DNA from: UBA11090 sp035560555
Lineage (GTDB): Bacteria > Spirochaetota > Spirochaetia > Treponematales > Rectinemataceae
Assembly (NCBI GenBank): GCA_035560555.1
Contig: DATMZF010000058.1
Location: forward strand, 1-64,000
DNA: 64,000 nucleotides
Direction: 5' to 3'
Made by a program: the position numbers and the translations under genes. The notes beneath the pieces were generated by a model, which saw nothing but the letters and a program-made list of their open reading frames with translations, did not search any database and was not told the DNA's origin. Of the stretch, positions 42,104 through 50,154 are shown one piece after another. Numbering within the stretch: position 1 is the first letter of the stretch; every line of letters starts with the position of its first letter.

Positions 42104-42631
42104 ATGAAACGTATCATTCCCTTATTGATGTTGCTGGCCCTTCTACCGGTCGGCGTCTTCGCCCTTGATTTCTATGTCGGCGCCAACGCCTATTACGCCA
42201 GCCTGATCCAGCCAGCCGACATTCAGGCTATCGACACCGCAAGCCTCAATATGGCCGACTTCTCCTTCGGCGGAGAGGCGCGCATCGTCGGCAGCCTTCT
42301 CTGGGCCAGCGCTATAGGGACCTACACGCCCGCCGACGCCAACATGCCGCACCGCCTCGATGTGATGCTGGACGGCGGTGTCGGCCTCGCCCTGGGCATC
42401 GTGCGAGCCGGAATCGGAATCGGACCCAACTATGGCATAGAGATGGGCGACAACGCCGGGAACTACTTCAAGACGGGCGCCAATATGCGCCTCACCGGCG
42501 ATGTCCTGTTCGGACCCGTCTCCGTCGGATTGAGCTGGATCAGCAAGATAGAATTCACCCGCGCTTCTTTCGTCGCGGCCTTCGAAAACCCCTATGGCCA
42601 GCTTGGCCTGGCGGTTCTCTACAAACTGTAG
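42104..42631 (+). CDS. Small outer-membrane beta-barrel-like protein
   Basis: A 175-residue exported protein with a clear signal peptide (MKRIIPLLMLLALLPVGVFA). The mature part has alternating beta strands rich in Gly and aromatic residues (LDFYVGANAYYASL; GVGLALGIVRAGIGIGPNYGIEMG) and ends in LGLAVLYKL, consistent with an 8-stranded outer-membrane barrel. CGGAGG precedes the start. It is probably in one operon with the 72-residue peptide and ends in a terminator. Confidence 0.6.
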   Translation: MKRIIPLLMLLALLPVGVFALDFYVGANAYYASLIQPADIQAIDTASLNMADFSFGGEARIVGSLLWASAIGTYTPADANMPHRLDVMLDGGVGLALGIVRAGIGIGPNYGIEMGDNAGNYFKTGANMRLTGDVLFGPVSVGLSWISKIEFTRASFVAAFENPYGQLGLAVLYKL

Positions 42632-42674
42632 GCGCGGCCGCTTCCGCCGATAACCATTCGGCGGGAAAATAAAG

Positions 42675-42705
42675 AAAGAGCGCCGGAGTTTTCCGGCGCT
42701 CTTTT
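42675..42705 (+). terminator. Intrinsic terminator
   Basis: AAGAGCGCCGGA (42676-42687) pairs with TCCGGCGCTCTT (42692-42703) around a GTTT loop, followed by TT. It ends the peptide/barrel operon. Confidence 0.88.
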
Positions 42706-42783
42706 CGTACCTAGGCGATACTGTTTTTCCTATCGTTTTTATATCGCCGACTCTAGCCAGCAGTTTTCGGTTCTCTGTCGCGG

Positions 42784-43863
42784 TTATAACACCGGTTCAG
42801 TCACCGCGTTGGCGTCCAGGGTCACCGCGGTCTGCGCGAGCAACCTGCCGTTCACCATGGCGCCGGTGTTGACTTCCACCAAGGTCTTGCAAAGGACGAT
42901 TCCCTTGAAGTCCGATGTCGTGCCGAGCGTGGTCTGTCCGGCCACCTGCCAGAAGATGTTCTTGGGCTGCGCGCCGCCGCTCAGGGTGACGATGGCGCCG
43001 TTGCCCACCGTGAGGTCCTGCGCTATCTGGAAGATCCAGACATCGTTGGCGCCGCCGTTGAGCGTAACGCTGTTGTTTATCAGGACTCCCGTTCCCCATA
43101 CGTACAGGCCGGGAACGATGGTCTGTCCGCTGAGATCGCCCGCGTGCAGTTCCGTGGCGTCGGGCAAGGTGCGTCCCGCGGCGTCGGTGTAGGCGATTTC
43201 CATGTCGCCGATGGCCGTCGTCATGTTGGATGGCGTCGGTGGCGTATAGTCGGCCGCGTAGATGTTGCCGGTGACGTAGGATGATGTCGAAAACACGTTC
43301 GAAGCGTCCATGATGAGGTCAAATCCGGTGATGTAGCTCGCGGCGGCTGGACTTACGCCGATGTCGCCGGTGACCGCCGTCGTTCCCGTCGTCGATACTC
43401 CGGTTTTAGCCAGGATGACGAAGTTGCCCGCGGTGCCGAGATTCACGGGCGACGGACCGGAAGCCAGGTTGACCCCAGTCGTAAAGCTCCACGCGTACTC
43501 AGTTTCAAGGGCGTTTCCCGCGACGTCCATGACCGCCGCCGTTATCTTCGCCGTATAGACGGTACTAGTGGAAAGATCCATGTCCGGTATCAGCGTGGCG
43601 ACAAGATCGACATAGGATACGGAAGCGGGAACGAGCGTCACGCCCTGGCTCAACGTAAAGGAGAGCGCCGTGATCGTCGAGGAGTCCATCGCTTCGCTGA
43701 AGGTCGCGGTGACGTTCCTGTTCCTGGCGACATCGGTCGCCCAGGTGGCAGGCGTCGTCGAATCGACGGTGGGCGGAATGACGTCGTCATTGTTAATGGG
43801 ACTTTTGCATCCCGCGATGACAAGAACCATCAGTAAAATAGGGATAAACCACATCTTTTTCAT
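42784..43863 (-). CDS. DUF3494 (ice-binding-like) lipoprotein with Ig-like domain, copy 1
   Basis: A 359-residue lipoprotein (lipobox LVIAGC). One Big_5-type Ig-like domain (about 30-135; PPTVDSTTPATWATDVARNRNVTATFSEAMD) precedes a DUF3494 domain (about 140-359; VNLGTAGNFVILAKTGVSTTGTTAVTGDIGVSP to NGRLLAQTAVTLDANAV). DUF3494 is the beta-helical fold of microbial ice-binding proteins, but it also occurs in adhesin-like proteins of non-cold organisms. AAGGAGGT precedes ATG 43863. It is downstream of copy 2 on the same strand and probably in its operon. Confidence 0.88.
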   Translation of the reverse strand: MKKMWFIPILLMVLVIAGCKSPINNDDVIPPTVDSTTPATWATDVARNRNVTATFSEAMDSSTITALSFTLSQGVTLVPASVSYVDLVATLIPDMDLSTSTVYTAKITAAVMDVAGNALETEYAWSFTTGVNLASGPSPVNLGTAGNFVILAKTGVSTTGTTAVTGDIGVSPAAASYITGFDLIMDASNVFSTSSYVTGNIYAADYTPPTPSNMTTAIGDMEIAYTDAAGRTLPDATELHAGDLSGQTIVPGLYVWGTGVLINNSVTLNGGANDVWIFQIAQDLTVGNGAIVTLSGGAQPKNIFWQVAGQTTLGTTSDFKGIVLCKTLVEVNTGAMVNGRLLAQTAVTLDANAVTEPVL

Positions 43864-43964
43864 AAAAAGCACCTCCTTGGTCAGTGCATAAAAAATTTTG
43901 AAAATAGGGCGCGAAGTCCGCCATGGTCGTGCCGGACGCCGCTCCCCGCATTCCGATGCTCACA

Positions 43965-45044
43965 TTACAGGGCTGGTTCCACGATGGTATTGGCATCCAT
44001 CGTGACCGCGGTCTGCGTAAGCAGTCTGCCGTTCACGGTCGCTCCCGAGGCCAGGGTTATCGCGCCTGCCGACATGACTACGCCTTCCATGTGGGAAGTC
44101 GCGGCGAGGGCGACGGCGCCGCCCACCTGCCAAAAAATGTTCTTGGGAAGCGCTCCGCCGGTCAGGAAGACCTGAACCGTCGCGGCTTCCGTGAGTCCGC
44201 TGGCGATCTGGAATATCCAGACATCGTCGGCGCCGCCATTGAGGGTGACATTGGTCGTTATCGACACTCCGGTTCCCCACTTGTAGAGACCGGGAGAGAG
44301 AGTCATGCCGCCGATTTCCCCGGCGCCCAGCTCCGAGGAATTGGGATCGAGCCGGCCGGCTGCGTCATCAAAGGCAGCCTGCATCGCAAGCACCGCCGCG
44401 GTCAGGTTCGTGGGCGTAGGCTCCACGTAATCGGCCGCGTAGACATTCCCCGTGACCAAGGCCGAGGTGGCGAAGGTGTTCGACACATCCATCGTCAAGC
44501 CGAATCCGGTCATGGCCGCCGCGTCGATGGGGCTCACGGCGATGTCGCCGGTGATCGAGGTTACTCCGGTGGTCGTTATTCCCGTCTTCGCCAGAATCGC
44601 GTAATTCCCGGAGGTTCCGAGATTCACCGCCGCGGGACCGGCGGGAGGATTGGCCGTGGTCGTGAAGGTCCATACCTTATCGGCCGCGAGCGCGTTGCCG
44701 GCCGCGTCGGTGACGCCAGTCGTGATCGTGGCCGTATAGACAGTGCTGGCCGGGAGATCGTTGGTGGGATTGAAGGTCGCCACCTTGTCGGCATAACTGA
44801 CCGCGCCGTCGATCGCGTTGACACCCTGCGTCAGGGTGAAGTTCGCGGCGACGATGGTCGCAGTATCCATGTCTTCGCTGAAGGTGGCCGTGATATCGCT
44901 GTTCCGCTCTACCGCGACCGCGGCGTCCACGGGACCGGTGGAATTGACAGTGGGTGCCGTGAGGTCCTCTTCATCCACGGGATTGCTGCAGCCGCTCAGT
45001 GAAAGGGCTACCATCAGCAGTCCCATAAACAACATCTTCTTCAT
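43965..45044 (-). CDS. DUF3494 lipoprotein with Ig-like domain, copy 2
   Basis: A 359-residue paralogue of copy 1, with lipobox ALSLSGC, one Ig-like domain (APTVNSTGPVDAAVAVERNSDITATFSEDMD) and a DUF3494 domain (VNLGTSGNYAILAKTGITTTGVTSITGDIAVSP...). The start at 45044 follows AAGGAGAT. Its promoter appears to be the leftward Crp-type site at 45108-45150, divergent from copy 3. The same length as copies 1 and 4 suggests recent duplication. Confidence 0.88.
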   Translation of the reverse strand: MKKMLFMGLLMVALSLSGCSNPVDEEDLTAPTVNSTGPVDAAVAVERNSDITATFSEDMDTATIVAANFTLTQGVNAIDGAVSYADKVATFNPTNDLPASTVYTATITTGVTDAAGNALAADKVWTFTTTANPPAGPAAVNLGTSGNYAILAKTGITTTGVTSITGDIAVSPIDAAAMTGFGLTMDVSNTFATSALVTGNVYAADYVEPTPTNLTAAVLAMQAAFDDAAGRLDPNSSELGAGEIGGMTLSPGLYKWGTGVSITTNVTLNGGADDVWIFQIASGLTEAATVQVFLTGGALPKNIFWQVGGAVALAATSHMEGVVMSAGAITLASGATVNGRLLTQTAVTMDANTIVEPAL

Positions 45045-45107
45045 AATCGATATCTCCTTGTTTTTCATTCTCTTGTTCATGTTCAAAAATCCTCCTTCTC
45101 ATGATCA

Positions 45108-45150
45108 AGGATATGCGCGGAATCCGATTTGGTCTGTTCGGTAGCACACA
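45108..45150 (-). promoter_or_regulatory. Leftward Crp-type site and promoter (DUF3494 copies 2 and 1)
   Basis: Read leftward, TGTGT-N6-GAACA (45150-45135) is followed by TATCCT (45113-45108), centre-to-centre 32 bases. The ACAGACC flank seen at the other sites is also present on the promoter side. Confidence 0.65.
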
Positions 45151-45167
45151 CAGCCTCTCCTCGCCTC

Positions 45168-45210
45168 TGTGTGTTGCCGCACAGACGGGGTTGCTCCGCA
45201 GGAATCATAT
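45168..45210 (+). promoter_or_regulatory. Rightward Crp-type site and promoter (DUF3494 copy 3)
   Basis: TGTGT-N6-GCACA (45168-45183), then the -10-like TCATAT (45205-45210), again 32 bases between centres. It is back-to-back with the leftward site. The -10 is the weakest of the five. Confidence 0.6.
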
Positions 45211-45275
45211 TTATGGGCAGATGGGGAGGATCGCTTCTATATGAATCGTATGTCCGAAAGAAAAAGGAGAAAACA

Positions 45276-46673
45276 ATGAAGAGGATTTTAGTATCGATGC
45301 TCGCGCTGGTCGCGTTTTTCGCGGTCGGCTGCAAAAGTCCGGTGGCTGAGGACCTTGTCGCGCCCACGGTCGATCTGACGAGTCCGGCCGATCTCGCCAC
45401 CAACATAGCGATAACGGCTGACGTGACGGCGACCTTCAGCGAAGCGATGGATTCCGCGACCGTCGTCGCGGCGAACTTTACCGTAAGCCAGGGAGCGACG
45501 CCCGTAGCGGGCACGGTGAGCTATGCCGATGATGTCGTCACCTTCAGTCCAACCAGCGATTTCGCGGCGGGAACCGAGTACACGGCGACGGTCTCGGCCG
45601 GCGTCATGGATCTGGCGGGCAACGCGCTGGCCGCCGCCAAAGTGTGGACCTTCACGACAGCGGCGCTTGTGGACATTATCGCTCCCGTGGTGAGTTCGAT
45701 CAGTCCCGCGGCTCTTGCCGTCGATGTGGCCGTCGCGTCGAATATCACCGCCACCTTCAGCGAAGCCATGACTTCCGGAACCATCGCCGTCGCGAACTTC
45801 ACGCTGATGCAGGCGGGCACGCCAGTTCCGGGCGCGGTCAGCTACGTGGGCAATGTCGCCACCTTCAATCCTGACAGCGATCTGGCTTTCAACACGATCT
45901 ATACCGCGACCGTGAAAACGGACGTCACCGATCTGGCCGGCAATCATCTCGCGGCCAACAAGGTGTGGACCTTCACGACCGTAGCCGCTCCGGCGGCGGG
46001 TCCCGCGGCCGTAAACCTTGGAACGGCGGGCAATTACGTAATCCTGGCGAAAACCGCCATCAGCACCGTTCCAACCTCGGCGGTGACGGGCGACATCGGC
46101 CTGAGTCCGGCCGCCGCAAGCTTCATAACAGGTTTCTCGCTCGTAGCGGACGCCACGAACGTGTTCTCGACAGCGAGTCAGCTCACCGGAAGGGCTTACG
46201 CCGCCAATTATGCATCTCCCACCCCCACGAACCTGACCACGGCCGTCAGCGACATGGAAGCGGCCTACACCGATGCCGCGGGGCGGACGACGCCGGATTT
46301 CCTGAATCATGGAGCCGGAGAGATCGGCGGTTTGACTCTCGTGCCCGGACTCTATAAATGGACCACCAACCTCTTGATCACCACCAATGTCACGCTGAAC
46401 GGCGGCGCCAACGATGTCTGGATCTTCCAGATATCGGGCGGCATCACCCAGGCCTCCGGCGCGAGCGTCAACCTGACCGGCGGCGCCATGGCCAAGAACA
46501 TCTTCTGGCAGGCGTCGGATGACGTCGCGCTCGGCACGACCGCCCATATGGAAGGCATCGTGCTCTGCGCCACGGCCATCCACCTCGGCACCGGCGCCTC
46601 AGCCAATGGCAGGCTGCTGGCTCAGACCGCCGTCACGATAGACGGCAGCGCGGTGGTCGAACCCGCGCTGTAG
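45276..46673 (+). CDS. DUF3494 lipoprotein with two Ig-like domains, copy 3
   Basis: A 465-residue paralogue. After a lipoprotein signal (LALVAFFAVGCKSP) it has two Big_5-like Ig domains (about 28-130 and 132-235; TSPADLATNIAITADVTATFSEAMD and ISPAALAVDVAVASNITATFSEAM). A C-terminal DUF3494 domain follows (VNLGTAGNYVILAKTAISTVPTSAVTGDIGLSP...). The second Ig repeat is the only architectural difference from the other three copies. AAGGAG precedes ATG 45276. A strong hairpin follows the gene. Confidence 0.88.
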   Translation: MKRILVSMLALVAFFAVGCKSPVAEDLVAPTVDLTSPADLATNIAITADVTATFSEAMDSATVVAANFTVSQGATPVAGTVSYADDVVTFSPTSDFAAGTEYTATVSAGVMDLAGNALAAAKVWTFTTAALVDIIAPVVSSISPAALAVDVAVASNITATFSEAMTSGTIAVANFTLMQAGTPVPGAVSYVGNVATFNPDSDLAFNTIYTATVKTDVTDLAGNHLAANKVWTFTTVAAPAAGPAAVNLGTAGNYVILAKTAISTVPTSAVTGDIGLSPAAASFITGFSLVADATNVFSTASQLTGRAYAANYASPTPTNLTTAVSDMEAAYTDAAGRTTPDFLNHGAGEIGGLTLVPGLYKWTTNLLITTNVTLNGGANDVWIFQISGGITQASGASVNLTGGAMAKNIFWQASDDVALGTTAHMEGIVLCATAIHLGTGASANGRLLAQTAVTIDGSAVVEPAL

Positions 46674-46718
46674 GCGAATCGATGGATTAGCCCGCGATGC
46701 GAGGCAAATGTAAAAAGG

Positions 46719-46756
46719 AAGGGGCTGCCCCGGAATTTCTTCCCGGGCAGCCCCTT
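46719..46756. terminator. Bidirectional terminator-like hairpin
   Basis: AAGGGGCTGCCC (46719-46730) pairs with GGGCAGCCCCTT (46745-46756). A run of A residues before it (T residues on the other strand) makes it best suited to end the leftward gene; it may serve both. Confidence 0.75.
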
Positions 46757-46843
46757 CAATTATCTCTATCGATCGGCGGACCGCGCTAGCCCGATTTCAC
46801 GTTATTCCGGATTTCTTTGCGCGATCGCCGACACGCTCGCCTG

Positions 46844-47185
46844 TCACTGCCTTACGAAGGTGCGCGAAATCCCGCCCCCGGAAGCCGAAAGAGTCATCGT
46901 CGATTTGTCGCTGTTGAATGAATAGAGATCGACTTCATTATCGGCGGATCCCGACCAGGTTATGGTGAGCGTGGTGCTGTCCGAATTCCAGACGCCGTTC
47001 GTCGTTACGCTTACTCCAAGCGCCGTGGCTATCCCTATGCAGGAGCCGTCCTCGATGAATACATAGTTGGTCGTGACGCCCAGGATGGTCGTCTCCCAAG
47101 ACCCGATGATTGGATCCTGGGCCAGCAAGTTGCAGCCGGCGAGGACGAACATGGCGGCGAAAGCGAAAATGATAAGTTTTTTCAT
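46844..47185 (-). CDS. Small lipoprotein, lipocalin-like fragment
   Basis: A 113-residue lipoprotein (signal MKKLIIFAFAAMFVLAGC). The mature part (DPIIGSWETTILGVTTNYVFIEDGSCIG...) has the I-x-G-x-W start and beta-strand pattern of small lipocalin-like or META-like proteins. ATG 47185 has GGAG with good spacing; a start four codons upstream is less likely. A TTTATACAAT sequence just upstream may be the -10. No Crp-type site is visible. Function unknown. Confidence 0.65.
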   Translation of the reverse strand: MKKLIIFAFAAMFVLAGCNLLAQDPIIGSWETTILGVTTNYVFIEDGSCIGIATALGVSVTTNGVWNSDSTTLTITWSGSADNEVDLYSFNSDKSTMTLSASGGGISRTFVRQ

Positions 47186-47285
47186 GTAATTCTCCATTGT
47201 ATAAAGCTAGGCGTGCCCGGAAGTGTCTCCTCCGGCCGCTGATCAAAGGTATCCCGGGTTCTTTCCTCGGCGAGAATTCGGAATG

Positions 47286-48788
47286 TCAGGTTGCATTGAC
47301 GCGCTCTTCCTGAGACATGGCCGCAAGCCTCTCCGCTTCGGCGCAATCCAGCTTCAGCCCTTTGGCGACGCGTTCCCCATATTCGACATCCACCTTGTAG
47401 AATAGGGCCGCTTGACGCAGCTGAATGCGTGTTTGCGCCTTGTTCAGGTGGGATACGATGTTGCCGACCAGATGGTCGCGGTCCATGTCGGTCATGACCT
47501 TTCGATATAGATCTCCCGCCTGGACAAAGTCCACGTCTCCGGTTTCGTAGGCATGCCGCGTCGCTGTCCCAGAGACGGTAAGGGGCGGCGCGGAGAATGA
47601 CGGATCGGGCGCGGGGCCGCCGACGCTATTGGGCCAGTAGTTGGGGCTTTCGCCGCCGTTCGCGTCCGACCGCATGGGGCCGTCGCGCTGATAGCCGCTA
47701 TCCATGGAAGCTTTAGGCGCGTTGACGGGCAGAAGATTGAAGTTCGGGCCCAACCTATGCCTCTGCGTATCGGGATAGCTGAACAGGCGTCCCTGCAGAA
47801 GCCTATCTGGCGACGCCCCGATTCCCGGCACGAAATTGCCTGGCGCGAAGGCGATCTGCTCCACTTCGGCGAAATAATTGGACGGATTGCGGTTGAGCAC
47901 CATGCGCCCGAGGGGAAGGAGCGGATAATCCGCGTGCGGCCAGACTTTGGTTATATCGAAAGGATCGAATCGATAGGTTTCGGCTTCCGCCGGCGTCATG
48001 ATCTGCACGGACACTCGCCACGCGGGATACTCGCCGCGCTGTATGCTGTCGAAGAGATCTCTCGTCGCGTGGTCGGGATCGACGCCCGCGAGACGGGCGG
48101 CTTCTTCCCGAGCGAGATTCTTGATCCCCTGTTCCGTCACGAAATGCGTCTTGACCCAGCAGTAACCGCCCTTTTCGTCGTACCACATGAAGGTGTGGCT
48201 GCTGAAGCCATGCATGTGACGGTAATCGAGAGGGATGCCGCGGTCGGAGAAAAGAATCGTCACTTGATGAATGGACTCCGGAGTAAGCGAGAGAAAATCC
48301 CAGAACATATCGGGGTCTTTCAGGTTGGTCGCGGGATTGCGTTTTTGGGTATGGATGAAATCAGGGAATTTTATAGCATCGCGGATGAAAAATACCGGCG
48401 TATTGTTGCCTACCAGATCGTAGTTGCCTTCTTCCGTATAGAATTTGACGGCGAAACCGCGGGGATCGCGGTCCGCGTCGGCGGAACCCTTTTCGCCGCC
48501 CACCTGCGAGAATCGCGCGAAGATTTCCGTGCGCTTTCCCGGGCTGGAAAGAAATTTTGCGCGCGTATACTTCGTCATGTCATGGGTAACCTCGAAGTAT
48601 CCGCCAGCTCCCGCGCCTTTCGCGTGCACAACCCTTTCGGGCACGCGTTCCCTGTCGAAGTGCGCCAGTTTTTCCAGGAGATGGGTGTCCTGGATGAGCG
48701 TGGGGCCACCGGCTCCCGCCGTCATCGAGTTTTGGTCGTTCACGACAGGTCTTCCCGTATTTGTCGTCAAAATATTTTTTTCTGTCAT
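47286..48788 (-). CDS. katA: Haem catalase, small-subunit type
   Basis: A 500-residue monofunctional catalase that breaks down hydrogen peroxide. The distal histidine is in RVVHAKGAGAGGYFEVTHD, the distal asparagine in VGNNTPVFFIRDAIKFPDFIH, and the proximal haem-ligand tyrosine in GRLFSYPDTQRHRLG. Length fits small-subunit catalases. The start at 48788 follows TAGGAGAT. It is 45 bases downstream of the DUF948 gene on the same strand, so it is probably the last gene of a csbD-ytxH-DUF948-katA stress operon. Confidence 0.95.
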   Translation of the reverse strand: MTEKNILTTNTGRPVVNDQNSMTAGAGGPTLIQDTHLLEKLAHFDRERVPERVVHAKGAGAGGYFEVTHDMTKYTRAKFLSSPGKRTEIFARFSQVGGEKGSADADRDPRGFAVKFYTEEGNYDLVGNNTPVFFIRDAIKFPDFIHTQKRNPATNLKDPDMFWDFLSLTPESIHQVTILFSDRGIPLDYRHMHGFSSHTFMWYDEKGGYCWVKTHFVTEQGIKNLAREEAARLAGVDPDHATRDLFDSIQRGEYPAWRVSVQIMTPAEAETYRFDPFDITKVWPHADYPLLPLGRMVLNRNPSNYFAEVEQIAFAPGNFVPGIGASPDRLLQGRLFSYPDTQRHRLGPNFNLLPVNAPKASMDSGYQRDGPMRSDANGGESPNYWPNSVGGPAPDPSFSAPPLTVSGTATRHAYETGDVDFVQAGDLYRKVMTDMDRDHLVGNIVSHLNKAQTRIQLRQAALFYKVDVEYGERVAKGLKLDCAEAERLAAMSQEERVNAT

Positions 48789-48833
48789 TTTTATATCTCC
48801 TACCCATATGCCGCGATTTCTAATCGACAAGTT

Positions 48834-49280
48834 TTATTTCCCCGAAGTCAAGGAGCGGTAGATCAGCTGCATAAGTTCCTCGAAAAGGTGAAAATATCCC
48901 GAATTGTCTTTCTTGTAGGCGGCAACCGTATCATTGATACCCGATCCCATTTTTTCCATCACGTCGCTGGCCAGGCTGAAACTGCCTTTGGCCGTGTTGG
49001 CGACGTGCTCGACTTCCTGGATGATCGCGGGGAATGAGACTTTGAGTTGGGCGGTCGTATCTTTGAGATCGCCGCTTATCTGTTCGATGTCCCCGATTAT
49101 GGCGGGCACCCTCCTGAATGAATGCTTGATGGAGTCTCTGTTGACTTCCACGAGAGGACTGACGATTCCCACCATTTTTTTGATGTTCAGGAGTATGGGT
49201 ATAAGGATGATGCCTATCAGGATTCCCGTGGCGCAGACCAGGAAAATCATCAAATCCGGCAGCGTAAATTGTATAGTCAT
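48834..49280 (-). CDS. DUF948-like membrane protein
   Basis: A 148-residue protein with one N-terminal membrane helix (MIFLVCATGILIGIILIPILLNI, about 11-33) and a long helical tail (DIEQISGDLKDTTAQLKVSFPAIIQEVEHVANTAKGSF). This is the layout of DUF948 proteins, which commonly neighbour YtxH genes. It lies between the ytxH-like gene and catalase in a leftward series with short gaps. Molecular role unknown. Confidence 0.7.
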   Translation of the reverse strand: MTIQFTLPDLMIFLVCATGILIGIILIPILLNIKKMVGIVSPLVEVNRDSIKHSFRRVPAIIGDIEQISGDLKDTTAQLKVSFPAIIQEVEHVANTAKGSFSLASDVMEKMGSGINDTVAAYKKDNSGYFHLFEELMQLIYRSLTSGK

Positions 49281-49294
49281 GGTTTTGCCCCGCT

Positions 49295-49624
49295 CTACGC
49301 TGAAGCCGTTCCGCTTCTCTTCTTCTTGGCTGCGGGTTTCGGCTGCAAGGTGCTTTTCAGTTCCTGCGCCGCGCGGGTCGTCGTTTCCCTCACGATTTCA
49401 GCCTTGTGCCTGACTTTTCCCCTGATGGTCTCCAAGGCTTCTTCCGCTTTCTTTTTCAGTTCATCCCTGGTTTCTTTTCCCGATTTCGGCGCGTAGAGAA
49501 TCCCTTTCACCAATCCAATCGTGGCGGCTATGCCCATTCCAAGCGCGAAATTTATGGAGGCCTTTCTTCGGTCCTCATCCCTTTTCTTCCTGTTCACCAT
49601 ATCCAGCATATTGTTCAAAAACAT
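49295..49624 (-). CDS. YtxH-domain protein
   Basis: A 109-residue protein. A membrane-like segment (INFALGMGIAATIGLVKGILYAPKSGKETRDELKKKAEEALETI) is the YtxH signature, including LYAPKSGKETR. The C-terminus is very basic (PAAKKKRSG). YtxH proteins are linked to general stress in Gram-positive bacteria and are poorly characterised elsewhere. GGGAG precedes ATG 49624. Operon neighbours are csbD and DUF948. Confidence 0.82.
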   Translation of the reverse strand: MFLNNMLDMVNRKKRDEDRRKASINFALGMGIAATIGLVKGILYAPKSGKETRDELKKKAEEALETIRGKVRHKAEIVRETTTRAAQELKSTLQPKPAAKKKRSGTASA

Positions 49625-49729
49625 ACGAATTCTCCCGCAGAAAACTCTGCTAACTTCTATTTGACGATACCGGCCGCGAATCCGGCCGGTAAACCTCGAT
49701 GCGGACGAAGGATGACCGCGGTCGCAGGG

Positions 49730-49906
49730 TCAGATGATCTTTTTGATCTCCGCTTTTACGTCGCCGAATTCAGCCTGAATCGCGCCTTTGATCCTTTTTG
49801 CTTTTCCCTTCTTCTCCAATTTCTTATCGCCGACGGCTATTCCGATCGCTTCCTTGACCTTGCCCTTCACTTCGTCGATGCGTCCATTGACCTGATCTTT
49901 GTTCAT
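49730..49906 (-). CDS. csbD: CsbD-family stress protein
   Basis: A 58-residue protein, MNKDQVNGRIDEVKGKVKE... followed by AIGIAVGDKKLEKKGKAKRIKG, matching the CsbD family. In Bacillus, csbD is a sigma-B general stress gene; its molecular role is unknown. GAGGAG lies upstream of the ATG at 49904-49906. It is the first gene after the leftward Crp-type promoter at 49979-50021 and likely heads the stress operon. Confidence 0.88.
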   Translation of the reverse strand: MNKDQVNGRIDEVKGKVKEAIGIAVGDKKLEKKGKAKRIKGAIQAEFGDVKAEIKKII

Positions 49907-49978
49907 CGTGATCTCCTCGCATGAAAACGTCTGAGAATGGTCACATTCTTCTTCGTTCTCATTCTATCGCTTGCTCTC

Positions 49979-50021
49979 AAGATACTTTGCGGACGAGGCG
50001 GGGTCTGTGCGGCAGCACACA
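49979..50021 (-). promoter_or_regulatory. Leftward Crp-type site and promoter (csbD stress operon)
   Basis: Read leftward, TGTGT-N6-GCACA (50021-50006) is followed by TATCTT (49984-49979), with 32 bases between centres. Expected leader to csbD is about 65 bases. Confidence 0.68.
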
Positions 50022-50052
50022 TAGACCGTCCGGCAATTTTCGCCCTGTCCTA

Positions 50053-50095
50053 TGTGCGCTGGCGCACAGACCGATTCGAGCCAGGCGCTTATGCT
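50053..50095 (+). promoter_or_regulatory. Rightward Crp-type site and promoter (DUF3494 copy 4)
   Basis: TGTGC-N6-GCACA (50053-50068) is followed by TATGCT (50090-50095), 32 bases between centres. The site differs from the one before the peptide gene by a single base within the 16-mer (TGTGCGCTGGCGCACA against TGTGCGCTGTCGCACA). Confidence 0.72.
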
Positions 50096-50154
50096 TCGGA
50101 CATGTGGAGGATCGCGTATCCAAAATTCGGAATTCCAGAGAAGGAGATAGTCAT

